From Cryobacterium flavum (GTDB lineage Bacteria > Actinomycetota > Actinomycetes > Actinomycetales > Microbacteriaceae), in the NCBI RefSeq assembly GCF_900103805.1, contig NZ_FNIB01000002.1, positions 186,001 through 250,000 of the forward strand: 64,000 nt of DNA, given 5' to 3'. The position numbers were made by a program, and so were the translations under genes. The notes below the pieces were generated by a model. It was not told the DNA's origin and searched no databases. It was given only the letters and a program-made list of their open reading frames with translations. Positions 44,086 through 53,137 of the stretch are shown in pieces (within the stretch, counting starts at the first letter, position 1; each line of letters starts with the position of its first letter).

Positions 44086-44976
44086 TTACTTGACGCTGCC
44101 AGCGGTGAGACCACCGATGAGGCGTTTTTCAATGAGCATGAAGAGCACCACGACCGGCACGATGGCGACGATGGAAACACCGAAGACGTAGTGCCAGCTG
44201 GTTTCGTACTGCCCCACGAACTTGGTCAGGGCAACGGCCATGGGCTGGTTGCCCGCCGTCGAGAGGATGACCAGGCTTGCGGCGAATTCGTTCCAGCAGG
44301 CCACGAAGGTGAACACGATTGCGGTGACGATGCCCGGCCAGACGAGGGGGAGGTTGATCTTGAACAACACCGTGAGGCGACCCGCTCCATCCAATTGCGC
44401 GGCTTCGTCTACTTCCTTCGGGATTCCAGCAAAAAAGCTATGCATGATCCACACAGCAAAGGACAGATTGAACGCCGCGTTGATCAAGATCATGGCGAGC
44501 CAGGTATCGGAAATGCCCAGGAACCCGAACTGACGAAAGAGGCCGGAGGTGAGAACGGCCGGCTGCAGCATCTGGGTCACAATCACCAGGAACATGAAGA
44601 CCAGGCGTCCGGGAAAGCGCGCCCTGGCCGTGTAATAAGCGGCCGGTAGTGCAACGAGAAGTACCAGAAGAGTTGCGAAAACGGAGATGACAATCGTCGA
44701 GATGAGGTTCTGCACCAGCGGGGTCTCGGGTGTGAACCACATGGTGAGGTAGTTCTCCCAGTGCCATTCCGTGGGGAAATAGGTGGGCTCAACCGAACGA
44801 ATCTCGCTCTTTGTCTTGACTGACCCGAAGAACATGATCAGGTAGGGAATCACGAAAATGAGCAGCACCACGGCGCCGGCAACCATGCGCCAGATCACTG
44901 TCGAAAGCGGAACCTGATCAGCCGTGTATCGAGGTTTGCGGGCAGCGCGCGGCGCCGACGTAAGCAGGGCGGTCAT
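44086..44976 (-). CDS. Carbohydrate ABC transporter permease (MalG-like, CUT1)
   Basis: 296 aa, six helices, with the EAA loop EVDEAAQLDGAGRLTVLFKI. GAGGT provides the ribosome site before ATG 44976. It lies 2 bp after the MalF-like permease gene. It is the third MalG-like protein in the window. Confidence 0.93.
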   Translation of the reverse strand: MTALLTSAPRAARKPRYTADQVPLSTVIWRMVAGAVVLLIFVIPYLIMFFGSVKTKSEIRSVEPTYFPTEWHWENYLTMWFTPETPLVQNLISTIVISVFATLLVLLVALPAAYYTARARFPGRLVFMFLVIVTQMLQPAVLTSGLFRQFGFLGISDTWLAMILINAAFNLSFAVWIMHSFFAGIPKEVDEAAQLDGAGRLTVLFKINLPLVWPGIVTAIVFTFVACWNEFAASLVILSTAGNQPMAVALTKFVGQYETSWHYVFGVSIVAIVPVVVLFMLIEKRLIGGLTAGSVK

Positions 44977-44978
44977 AA

Positions 44979-45947
44979 TCAGACCTCTTTCATAGGCTTG
45001 ACGACCTTGACGTAGATCGCCACGATCACGATCACGATCAGGAAGGCAACGACGCTCAGCGCGCTGGCCACGTCGATCTTGTGCTCATTCTGGATGTACT
45101 TGAAAATCATCGTCATGACCGTGTCAGCGTCGTAGCCGGGAATCGACCCGGTCATGATTTTGAGGATCGGCAGCGAATTGAAGACGTTAATGATGTTGAT
45201 CAAGACAGCTACGGATAATGCACCGCGCAGTTGTGGAAGGACTATCCCGAAATAGGTGCGGATGCGACCGGCACCGTCCATTTTGGCGGCCTCGAGAATA
45301 TCGCCGGGTACCGATTGCAGACCGGCGAGAATCGTGTAGGTCGTGAAAGGGAGGGAGACGAAAACTGCAATGCCGATCGACCAGCTGAAGGCACTGACCG
45401 GGTTCTTGGTCCAGCCGTATGGTCCGTCGATCAGTTGGATGTCGACGAGAAACTTGTTGATGATGCCGATGTACCCTTCGAGCCCGTAGTAGACCACGAG
45501 CGTGGTCATCACCACGCTCGCTGCCCAGGGGATGATGACGGCGAGGCGCACGATCTGGCGCCCGGGAAATGACTTGTTGAGAAACTGGGCCAGGACCAGC
45601 GAGATGAGAACGGTGAGAGCCACGACGGCAACGACCCAGATCAGGGTGCGCAGCATGATTCCGCCGAGCGGGGTGAATTCAAGGAGCGTTGCATAGTTGG
45701 CAAACCCGACGGGACCCTTGTCGAGACCGCTCAGGCTGATGTCCCTGGTGGAGTTGTAGAACATGACGACGGCAGGGAAGAGTACGACGCCGAAGATCAG
45801 GACGAGTGCCGGCCCGATCCACGGCAAAGCGGAGATCAGATCGGACAGGCGGGTACCCGCTGCTGCACGCTGACGCGCAGGCCCCGAACGGGGACGGCCG
45901 GTGGCCGTCCCCGTCTGGGTCGGTGGTTCATGAATTGTTTGAGTCAT
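44979..45947 (-). CDS. Sugar ABC transporter permease (MalF-like, CUT1)
   Basis: 322 aa with a polar Thr/Arg/Pro-rich N-terminus of about 35 residues and six helices. EAA loop DILEAAKMDGAGRIRTYFGI. AGGAA precedes ATG 45947. The binding-protein gene lies 64 bp upstream. It partners with the MalG-like protein next to it. Confidence 0.93.
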   Translation of the reverse strand: MTQTIHEPPTQTGTATGRPRSGPARQRAAAGTRLSDLISALPWIGPALVLIFGVVLFPAVVMFYNSTRDISLSGLDKGPVGFANYATLLEFTPLGGIMLRTLIWVVAVVALTVLISLVLAQFLNKSFPGRQIVRLAVIIPWAASVVMTTLVVYYGLEGYIGIINKFLVDIQLIDGPYGWTKNPVSAFSWSIGIAVFVSLPFTTYTILAGLQSVPGDILEAAKMDGAGRIRTYFGIVLPQLRGALSVAVLINIINVFNSLPILKIMTGSIPGYDADTVMTMIFKYIQNEHKIDVASALSVVAFLIVIVIVAIYVKVVKPMKEV

Positions 45948-46011
45948 TTCCTAATCCACCGATATTCCTTGTGATCAACTTGGAGCGAGGTCGCGCACGG
46001 CGCGAAGGCCG

Positions 46012-47265
46012 CTAGCCTTCGTCTGACTTGGCCTGGATTTCGGTGAGAACGGTCTGCGCATCCTTGCCTTGGGCCAACTGCCCGATCAAGCTCTTGAACG
46101 CGGCATCCGTCGCCGACCAGTTGGGGTTCGTGCTCGGGTAGAACTGAGCACCGGGCAGCGCCTCGATGAACGGCGCCAAGGCCGGAGTGTCGCCCATCGC
46201 GTCGGAACCGGACTGGGTGGTCGGGAGGAAGTTCTCGGCGGTCACCCACGGTACGTACTGGTCAGCAGCGTAGAAGAAGTCCAGGAACTTCGTGATGGCT
46301 TCCTGCTTGGATCCGTCATTCTTGAATGCCATGAGGTGATCGGCGACCCCGAGGGTGAAGGCCTTGCCGTCAACCGTGGGGATGGGGTTCACGGAGTAGT
46401 TGAGTGCAGCATTGCCCTCAGCGATCTGACCGACCGTCGGCGGAAGCCCGATGATCATACCGATCTTGCCCTGGACGAAGACGTCCATGAGAGGGCTGCG
46501 GTCAGTAGCTCCCGCATCCGCCTGCGTCGCGCCGGCGTCGACCATCGTCTGAATGAACTTGGCAGCCTCGAGGTTTTCGGGGGTGTCGATCGTGATCGCA
46601 CTGGCATCACCGAAACCGCCACCGGCACCGTAGAACCAGACCGCCGATTCCGCCTGTGCCTCTTCGGACCCGAGCGGCAGTCCGTACCCGGCTACTCCCC
46701 CGCCGATGGCGGAAATCTTCGTGGCCGCATCCAGCAGCTCACTCCATGTCGTCGGGACTGCGGTCACGCCGGCCTGTGCCAACAGGTCTTCGTTGACGAA
46801 AAGCGCACGGGCCGAGGCGAGCAGGGGCGCGCCGAATTGGACGCCGTCGACGGAAGCGTTCTCAACAAACGAGGACTGGAAATCAGCGAGGGTGTCGGCC
46901 GACACCACTTCGTCGATTGGGTACAGCAGGTCATCCGCGGCAAAACCCGCAAACGGGCCGCCGTTCATGATGTCGGGCGCTGCGTTTCCCTGAACCTTGG
47001 TCGTGATGACATCGGTCAGGTTGTCCCAGGACTGCACCTCGAGGTTTACCGTGATATCGCTGTTGGCGACTTCGAAGTCGGAGATGACGCCTTCCCACAG
47101 TGCCTGCGTGTTGTCCGAGTAGCTGGGGACCAACAGGTTCACGGTCGTGCCCGATCCACCGGACCCGCCCGATGCGTTGCCGCCACCAAAACCACAGGAG
47201 GCTAGTGACATCGTGGCCAGCGTCGCTGTCACGACGATGCCACCCAATCGCAGAGACTTCTTCAT
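46012..47265 (-). CDS. Sugar ABC transporter solute-binding lipoprotein
   Basis: 417 aa from ATG 47265, chosen because it opens the signal peptide (MKKSLRLGG) and has AAGGAAA upstream; a longer frame adds 35 non-signal residues. Lipobox LASC (Cys 24) is followed by a Gly/Ser linker and a family-1 binding domain. It heads the operon of two permeases and the aldolase and is divergent from the SIS/ROK/PfkB/DeoR/NagA operon, so the ligand is probably an N-acetylhexosamine. That assignment is from context. Confidence 0.92.
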   Translation of the reverse strand: MKKSLRLGGIVVTATLATMSLASCGFGGGNASGGSGGSGTTVNLLVPSYSDNTQALWEGVISDFEVANSDITVNLEVQSWDNLTDVITTKVQGNAAPDIMNGGPFAGFAADDLLYPIDEVVSADTLADFQSSFVENASVDGVQFGAPLLASARALFVNEDLLAQAGVTAVPTTWSELLDAATKISAIGGGVAGYGLPLGSEEAQAESAVWFYGAGGGFGDASAITIDTPENLEAAKFIQTMVDAGATQADAGATDRSPLMDVFVQGKIGMIIGLPPTVGQIAEGNAALNYSVNPIPTVDGKAFTLGVADHLMAFKNDGSKQEAITKFLDFFYAADQYVPWVTAENFLPTTQSGSDAMGDTPALAPFIEALPGAQFYPSTNPNWSATDAAFKSLIGQLAQGKDAQTVLTEIQAKSDEG

Positions 47266-47426
47266 GTCTGATTTCCTTATCGTCTGATGATGCTTGTTGA
47301 CTGTAAAAGCACCTGAACAGTCACATCCATTCAGGTTTTGACTAGTTTGGCGCTCGGGTCGTGTCGGCACAACTGTTGATATCAGATCGTTACGTGACGT
47401 TAAAAAACACTTAGAGTAGTTGCTAG

Positions 47427-47452
47427 TGATTGATTTTCTAGCTCTACAATCA
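47427..47452. promoter_or_regulatory. Candidate DeoR-family operator in divergent promoter
   Basis: In the 292-bp AT-rich gap between the importer operon (minus) and the SIS-kinase operon (plus), TGATTG (47427-47432) is mirrored by CAATCA (47447-47452). The same TGATTG...CAATCA pair occurs in the nagB/cutC divergent gap at 53138-53183. Both flank genes of the same pathway, and a DeoR gene lies between them. Shared use by that regulator is inferred. Confidence 0.45.
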
Positions 47453-47557
47453 TTAACAGTCAGAAATGACCGCGAATTTTCAGATCAGCCTCATTCCACC
47501 TGAATGATCGCAACCAATCAATCCGAAAGATCCACAACTTACCGAGGAGCCACGGTC

Positions 47558-48451
47558 ATGACGACATCCACCGAAGAACACATCGCGACGGAACTGGCCT
47601 CACAACCCGAGACCTGGGCGCGTGCCGTTGCGATGACCGCTGAACAGCGGCTGCTCCCCGCTCCTGGGCAGAAGGTCGCCATGGTTGGCTGCGGCACTTC
47701 CTGGTTCATGGCCCAGTCCTACGCGGCCTTGCGCGAGGGCGCCGGCCACGGGGTGACGGACGCTTTCTCGGCCTCCGAGGCCTTTGTCGATCGCGATTAT
47801 GACGCCATCATTGCCCTCACTCGCTCCGGGACCACGACTGAAGTGCTCGACATTGTGAAGGCACACCGCGGTCGAACTCGGATCATTGGAATCGTCGGCG
47901 ACACGACCTCGCCGTTCGTTGACGAGGTGGATGACCTCATCACCCTGCCGTTCGCCGATGAGCAGTCGGTCGTGCAGACTCGATTCGCGACCACGGCGCT
48001 CGCCTTTCTGCGCGCGAGCCTCGGCGAAGACCTCAGCACGGCCATCGCTGACGCCGAGTTGGCGGTCGCCGACGAACTCGATGACGGGATCATCGGCGCA
48101 GAACAGATCACCTTTCTCGGCCGGGGCTGGACCGTCGGTCTGGCTCACGAGGCCGCACTCAAAATGCGCGAGGCGACGCAATCCTGGACCGAGTCTTACC
48201 CCGCGATGGAATATCGACACGGTCCAATCAGCATCGCCGCCCCCGGGCGCATCACCTGGATGTTCGGCGCGGCGCCCACTGGTATTCGAGAGGATGTGCT
48301 CGCCACCGGCGCACGCTTCGAAACGAGCGCCCTCGACCCGCTCGCCAACCTCGTGCGCGTGCACAAACTGGCTCTGCTCCGCGCCCGCGCCAAGGGCCTC
48401 AACCCCGACCTGCCTCGGAGCCTGACGCGGTCAGTCATACTCGACTCGTGA
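47558..48451 (+). CDS. SIS-domain sugar isomerase/deaminase (AgaS- or NagB-II-like)
   Basis: 297 aa from ATG 47558, which has AGGAG at good spacing; 18 upstream codons are probably not translated. Two SIS folds are visible: GCGTSWFMAQSY and ALTRSGTTTEVLDI in the first, FLGRGWTVGLAHEAALKMREA and ESYPAMEYRHGP in the second. This is the GlmS-isomerase/AgaS group. AgaS converts galactosamine-6-phosphate to tagatose-6-phosphate plus ammonia, and NagB-II does the glucosamine equivalent. The PfkB kinase and class II aldolase nearby favour the tagatose route. Its stop overlaps the ROK kinase GTG. Confidence 0.85.
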   Translation: MTTSTEEHIATELASQPETWARAVAMTAEQRLLPAPGQKVAMVGCGTSWFMAQSYAALREGAGHGVTDAFSASEAFVDRDYDAIIALTRSGTTTEVLDIVKAHRGRTRIIGIVGDTTSPFVDEVDDLITLPFADEQSVVQTRFATTALAFLRASLGEDLSTAIADAELAVADELDDGIIGAEQITFLGRGWTVGLAHEAALKMREATQSWTESYPAMEYRHGPISIAAPGRITWMFGAAPTGIREDVLATGARFETSALDPLANLVRVHKLALLRARAKGLNPDLPRSLTRSVILDS

Positions 48452-49419
48452 CCAACTTTCCCGCGGCCGTCTCAATTGAGCCCCTCGGGGATGGTGCAGC
48501 CGTCGTCGCCTTCGACATTGGTGGAACCGACATCAAGGCCGCGCTGTTCGATGCGTCCGGTGCCATGCTCGGTCTGACCCGCGTCCCCACACCGCATCGT
48601 GGTGTGCACACCGTCGATGCCGTGATGCAAGAAATTGCGGAGCTCACCGCCGGTTTTGCGGCGGACTTTCCGCTCGTGCAACCACTGGCGGTCGGGCTTA
48701 TCGCCCCGGGCATCGTCGATGACGATCGGGGTATCGGGATCCACGCGGCCAATTTGCAGTGGGCCGATGCCCCCTTCAAACATCTCGCCGAGAAACGTCT
48801 GGGCATGCCGGCCTCGTTTTCCCACGATGTCCGTGCAGCCGGGGAAGCGGAATTCCGGCTCGGCGCAGCCCTGCCATACCGCGATGTGGCCGTCGTCGTG
48901 ATCGGCACCGGCATTGCGGCGTCGCTGTTCATCGGGGGGCGACCCCATTCGGCGGGAGGATACGCCGGTGAGCTGGGGCACTCCATCGTCGACCCGGCGG
49001 GCGAACTGTGCGCCTGCGGTTCGACCGGCTGTCTCGAAACTATTGCATCGGCTGGTGCCATCGTGCGCCGCTACGAGCGGGCGACGGGATCGAAGATGCC
49101 CGGCGCCAAAGAAATCATTGAGCGAGCCCGCAACGGCGATTCCGAAGCCCAGTCGATCTGGAACGACGCCCTCGACGCCCTCGCGTTGAGCATTGCGCAG
49201 CTGGCAGCGGTGCTGGCCCCCGAGGCCATTGTGATCGGCGGCGGGCTTGCTCAGGCCGGTGACGCACTTTTGGTCCCGCTGCGAACGCGCGTTGACAACC
49301 TCCTGAGCTTCCAACGACTGCCGGTCGTTGTCGCGGCCAGTATCGGTGAAAATGCCGGACTTCTCGGGGCGGCGCTGCTTGCCCGTGCTGCCGCAGTTGC
49401 TGCGGGGATGCGCCCGTGA
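48448..49419 (+). CDS. ROK family sugar kinase (N-acetylhexosamine kinase candidate)
   Basis: 323 aa from GTG 48448 with 4-bp overlap. AFDIGGTDIKAALFDASG is the phosphate-binding motif, and GELCACGSTGCLETIAS is the ROK zinc motif CxCGxxGCxE. No DNA-binding domain precedes it, so it is an enzyme, unlike the ROK regulator at 36423. ROK kinases phosphorylate glucose, N-acetylglucosamine, N-acetylmannosamine and similar sugars. In this operon it would make the 6-phosphate that NagA deacetylates. Confidence 0.88.
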   Translation: MTNFPAAVSIEPLGDGAAVVAFDIGGTDIKAALFDASGAMLGLTRVPTPHRGVHTVDAVMQEIAELTAGFAADFPLVQPLAVGLIAPGIVDDDRGIGIHAANLQWADAPFKHLAEKRLGMPASFSHDVRAAGEAEFRLGAALPYRDVAVVVIGTGIAASLFIGGRPHSAGGYAGELGHSIVDPAGELCACGSTGCLETIASAGAIVRRYERATGSKMPGAKEIIERARNGDSEAQSIWNDALDALALSIAQLAAVLAPEAIVIGGGLAQAGDALLVPLRTRVDNLLSFQRLPVVVAASIGENAGLLGAALLARAAAVAAGMRP

Positions 49420-50357
49420 TCGTCACGGTCACGCCGAATTCCGCGGTGGACCTCACGTACTTGCACCCGAACATCCGTTTTGGGGAAACCAACCGGGTGC
49501 CCACCGCTGTCGCTCGTGCCGGCGGTAAAGGACTCAACGTGGCGCGGGTCATCCACCAGCAGGGTCATCCCGTGTTGGCTGTCGCGACGGCCGGAGGCCG
49601 CACCGGTCAAGCACTCGTTGATGACCTCGTGCAGGCGGGCATTCGCCATCAAATCGTCTCCGTGCAGTCTGACACCCGGCGAACCATCGCTCTCGTTGAT
49701 TCTGACCGCGAACAAACCACGATCTTGAACGAGCACGGCCAGAACCACACGCCGCAGGAGTGGCTCAGCCTGACTGCGGGAACGACGGCTGTCCTGGCCG
49801 GCGCTCGATGCCTGGTGGGGTCCGGCAGTCTGCCGAGCGGTGCCGATGACACCTTCTATGCACAGCTGGTGGACCTGGCGCGCGAACGCGGGATTCCGAG
49901 CATCATCGATACGTCTGGGCCGGGGCTCCTGGCCGCAGCACGTTCCGGTGCCTCTGTGCTCAAGCCGAATCGTGAGGAACTTGCCGCTGCCACCGGGATC
50001 GACAACCCGGTCAATGGCGCCCGTGCTCTGGTGCGGTCGGGCGCAGGACTAGTCCTGGTGTCGCTTGGTGAGCGGGGCATGCTTGCCGTCTCGCGCGAGC
50101 ATCCGCTTTCATCGTTGCACGCACGACTACCGCGAGTGCTGGCGGGCAACGCCACGGGTGCCGGGGATGCGGCCGTGGCAGCCGTCGCGGTCTCGTTAGC
50201 GGCGGGAATAACGAATGCCGAATCCCTGTTGCGGCAAGCCACCGCCTGGTCTGCCGCCGCCGTGCTCATGCCCCTGGCCGGAGAAATTTCTCCTAAATAT
50301 GCGAGGTTCGTCGAGGAACTCGTCGTGGATCGCCTTGTTGACGCACCTCGGCTATAA
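49416..50357 (+). CDS. PfkB family 1-phosphofructokinase/tagatose-6-phosphate kinase
   Basis: 313 aa starting ATG 49416 inside the previous stop. VTPNSAVDLTY opens the family fold, ARAGGKGLNVARV is the first PfkB signature, and NATGAGDAAVAAV is the second with the catalytic Asp. LacC, FruK and AgaZ-like enzymes share this size. Placed between an SIS deaminase/isomerase and a class II aldolase it probably phosphorylates tagatose-6-phosphate (or fructose phosphate) to the 1,6-bisphosphate. Confidence 0.87.
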   Translation: MIVTVTPNSAVDLTYLHPNIRFGETNRVPTAVARAGGKGLNVARVIHQQGHPVLAVATAGGRTGQALVDDLVQAGIRHQIVSVQSDTRRTIALVDSDREQTTILNEHGQNHTPQEWLSLTAGTTAVLAGARCLVGSGSLPSGADDTFYAQLVDLARERGIPSIIDTSGPGLLAAARSGASVLKPNREELAAATGIDNPVNGARALVRSGAGLVLVSLGERGMLAVSREHPLSSLHARLPRVLAGNATGAGDAAVAAVAVSLAAGITNAESLLRQATAWSAAAVLMPLAGEISPKYARFVEELVVDRLVDAPRL

Positions 50358-50402
50358 CGTCGGGATAGATTTGCAACTGAGAAGCTTGAGAAACGAGAAA
50401 TC

Positions 50403-51191
50403 ATGAACCGCGCCGAGCGTCTGATCGCTGTGCTGGACCTTTTGGCTGAGTCGGGCCATCTTGAGGTCGACGACATCATCACGAAACTCCAGGTATCTGC
50501 CGCGACGGCGCGACGGGATCTCGACACGCTCGCTTCGCAGCAGCTACTGACGCGAACGCGCGGGGGAGCGACCGGTCAGGTCGTTGCCTACGATCTCCCG
50601 GTGCGTTACAAGCGGGAGCAACACGCCCCGGAGAAGCAGAAAATTGCGGTGGTGGCGAGTTCGCTCGTACAGCGCGGGGATGTCATTGGTCTCTGTGGTG
50701 GCACAACCAGTACCGCTATCGCGGGTGTGCTCGTTGCCCGCGCAGACATTATGGAGGCCGGGCCACAATCCAATCTGACCGTCGTCACGAATGCCATCAA
50801 CATTGCGGCACAGCTCGCCATGCGGCCCCAAATCAAGACAGTCGTCACCGGAGGGGTAGTGCACTCGCGCTCCTATGAGCTCGTCGGCCCGTACAGTGCC
50901 GAGGTGCTGAATCAGGTAACACTTGACCTCGCGTTCATCGGCGTCAACGGCATCGATCCGATTCGCGGCGCCACGGTCAATGATGAACGAGAAGCCGCGG
51001 TGAACTCGCTCATGGCGCGGCGTGCCACCAAAGCCTTTGTGGTGGCAGATTCGAGCAAGATTGGAACGACGGCTTTTGCCACCCTGGGCGCCCTGACGGT
51101 ATTCAGCGCGTTGATCACTGACTCGGGAATCACCGCGGATCAGCTGTCGGCGTTCGCCGAGGCGGGACTCGAAGTCATCGTCGCCCAGTGA
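50403..51191 (+). CDS. DeoR/GlpR family transcriptional regulator
   Basis: 262 aa. The N-terminal HTH ERLIAVLDLLAESGHLEVDDIITKL with SAATARRDLDTL is the DeoR signature. The C-terminal sugar-phosphate sensor is related to phosphosugar isomerases (LCGGTTSTAIAG, VTNAINIAAQL, FIGVNGIDP). It probably represses the amino-sugar genes around it until a phosphorylated intermediate appears, like AgaR. Two candidate sites with TGATTG/CAATCA half-sites lie in the flanking divergent promoters. Its stop overlaps the nagA GTG. Confidence 0.9.
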   Translation: MNRAERLIAVLDLLAESGHLEVDDIITKLQVSAATARRDLDTLASQQLLTRTRGGATGQVVAYDLPVRYKREQHAPEKQKIAVVASSLVQRGDVIGLCGGTTSTAIAGVLVARADIMEAGPQSNLTVVTNAINIAAQLAMRPQIKTVVTGGVVHSRSYELVGPYSAEVLNQVTLDLAFIGVNGIDPIRGATVNDEREAAVNSLMARRATKAFVVADSSKIGTTAFATLGALTVFSALITDSGITADQLSAFAEAGLEVIVAQ

Positions 51192-52336
51192 CACACGTTA
51201 TTCACTCCGCCCGGATGATATCGGGAGGCGCAACCACGCCGGACTCGTGGGTTGCTTTCTCCGGCGACTCGATCAGCGCTACCGGAACGGGTGCAACCTG
51301 GCGCGGCCTGGCCACGGCCACCACCAGCGTCACGGACGCTGCCGGTCGCATCCTCTCGCCGGGTTTTGTAGATATCCACTGCCATGGGGCCGGAGGCGCC
51401 GCTTTCGACGACGGTGCGGAGGGCATCGCCACGGCGCTGCAGGTGCACCGCCGTCACGGTACAACCCGGAGCGTCTTGTCGCTCGTGACCGCTAGTCAGG
51501 CGGATCTCGAGCGGCGGGTCGCGATTGTGGCTGACCTGGCGCAGCACGATGCGCTCATTCTCGGCGCCCATCTCGAGGGGCCGTTTCTTGACCAGACCTA
51601 TCGTGGCGCCCACGACCCGACCCTGCTCAGTGCACCGGATGCGAAACGGATCGATCGACTTCTCACGAAAGCTCAAGGACAGTTGCGTCAGATCACGCTG
51701 GCCCCCGAGCTGCCAGGAGCGGTCGACGCGATTGCGCAACTCGTCGACGCTGGTGTTGTGGTGGCCGTGGGGCACAGTGCCGCTGACTATTCCACAACGC
51801 TCGCGGCCTTCGAGGCAGGGGCGACGATTTTGACCCATGCTTTCAATGGGATGAAAGGCATCCATCATCGCGCGCCTGGACCCGTGGCTGCCGCGACGCA
51901 TGCCGCAGGCGTCACCCTCGAGATCATCAACGATGGCGTTCATGTGCACCCGGAAGTCGTGCGGCTGGCCTTCGCGGGCGCGCCCGGCCGAATAGCCCTG
52001 GTAACGGACGCCATGGCTGCAACTGGTGCCTCGGATGGGGCCTATCTTCTGGGCTCGCTCGCCGTGACGGTGACCGATGGCGTCGCCCGGCTGACCGATG
52101 GCGGATCGATTGCCGGATCGACGCTGACTCTTGATGTTGCGCTGCGCCGAGCAGTCACCGAGGCGGGCGTGCCGATCGCCGAGGCTATCTCTGCGCTCAC
52201 GGAGACACCTGCCCGAGCCATCGGTCGCGGTCACGACCTGGGGTTGCTGACCGTTGGCTATGCGGCTGACGCCGTGCTGCTTGGCGCGGATCTTGCTGTG
52301 GATGCGGTGTTTGCCGCCGGGCGCCAGCTGACTTAG
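51188..52336 (+). CDS. nagA: N-acetylglucosamine-6-phosphate deacetylase
   Basis: 382 aa from GTG 51188. PGFVDIHCHGAGGAAFDDG has the metal-binding H-x-H, LGAHLEGPFLD the substrate loop, GHSAADYSTTLAAFEAGATILTHAFNGMKG the further His motifs, and LVTDAMAATGASDGAY the catalytic Asp. It removes acetate from GlcNAc-6-phosphate, and in related systems from GalNAc-6-phosphate. It ends the plus-strand operon and overlaps the end of the convergent nagB by 4 bp. Confidence 0.93.
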   Translation: MTHVIHSARMISGGATTPDSWVAFSGDSISATGTGATWRGLATATTSVTDAAGRILSPGFVDIHCHGAGGAAFDDGAEGIATALQVHRRHGTTRSVLSLVTASQADLERRVAIVADLAQHDALILGAHLEGPFLDQTYRGAHDPTLLSAPDAKRIDRLLTKAQGQLRQITLAPELPGAVDAIAQLVDAGVVVAVGHSAADYSTTLAAFEAGATILTHAFNGMKGIHHRAPGPVAAATHAAGVTLEIINDGVHVHPEVVRLAFAGAPGRIALVTDAMAATGASDGAYLLGSLAVTVTDGVARLTDGGSIAGSTLTLDVALRRAVTEAGVPIAEAISALTETPARAIGRGHDLGLLTVGYAADAVLLGADLAVDAVFAAGRQLT

Positions 52337-53118
52337 ATCGTTTGCCAAGCTGGGCGGTTCGCCCAGATGTACTTGTAGTAGTCGAGGTTGACCATTTTGC
52401 TCGCAGCCGCTTCGTCGACGACGACGGTGACGTGTGGGTGCAGCTGGATGGCGGTGCCGGGCTGGCTGGCTGAGATGGGTCCTTCAACGGCCGCGGCCAA
52501 CGCTGCCGCTTTGCCTTCGCCGAATGCCAGCAACACCAGGTGTCTGGCTCGAAGGATCGTTCCGAGCCCCTGGGTGATGCAGTGCACGGGAACAGCGTCC
52601 GGCGAATCAAAGAACCGGGCGTTGTCTGCGCGGGATTTTCTAGCGAGCGTCTTCACGCGCGTGAGGGACGCAAACGAGGAACTGGGCTCGTTGAACCCGA
52701 GGTGCCCGGTTCGACCAATGCCGAGTATTTGCACGTCCACTCCACCCGCCGCGACCAGTGCTCGTTCGTATTCAGCACCAGCAGTGGAGAGCGTGGCAAC
52801 GTCGCCACTGGGCACGTGGACGTTGGCCGGGGACAGGCCCAGCGGTTCGATGACGTCGCGCGCGATGACCATTCGGTAGCTCTCGGGGTGGCCCGCCGGT
52901 AGCCCGACGTACTCGTCGAGCGCGAAGCCTCGCACTTTCGAGACGTCGAGAGGACGCTCCGAGAAAGAGCGGGCCAGCGACGCGTACACCGGCAGGGGTG
53001 TCGATCCGGTCGCCAATCCGAGCACCGCGTCGGGCTTGGACTCGATAAGTGCCCGAATCGACTCGGCGATCAGGTCGCCGGCTGCTCGTTTGTTCTCAAC
53101 AACGACGATTTCGGCCAA
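52333..53118 (-). CDS. nagB: Glucosamine-6-phosphate deaminase
   Basis: 261 aa from TTG 53118 with GGAAGTGAG upstream. GLATGSTPLPVYASL binds the phosphate, FALDEYVGLPAGHPESY holds the catalytic Asp of the DEYVGL motif, and LGIGRTGHLGFNEPSSSF is the second active-site block with the usual His and Glu. In that block the residue before GH is Thr, where E. coli NagB has Asp 141. It converts GlcN-6-phosphate to fructose-6-phosphate and ammonia. A hairpin CTGGGCG/CGCCCAG at 52350-52366 lies inside its 3' coding end near the overlap with nagA. Confidence 0.9.
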   Translation of the reverse strand: MAEIVVVENKRAAGDLIAESIRALIESKPDAVLGLATGSTPLPVYASLARSFSERPLDVSKVRGFALDEYVGLPAGHPESYRMVIARDVIEPLGLSPANVHVPSGDVATLSTAGAEYERALVAAGGVDVQILGIGRTGHLGFNEPSSSFASLTRVKTLARKSRADNARFFDSPDAVPVHCITQGLGTILRARHLVLLAFGEGKAAALAAAVEGPISASQPGTAIQLHPHVTVVVDEAAASKMVNLDYYKYIWANRPAWQTI

Positions 53119-53137
53119 TGGGGTCTCACTTCCGATG

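Noticed and set aside
48448-49419. The ROK kinase as a second ROK regulator
   Set aside because: It has no N-terminal helix-turn-helix and begins directly with the phosphate-binding motif, so it is an enzyme.
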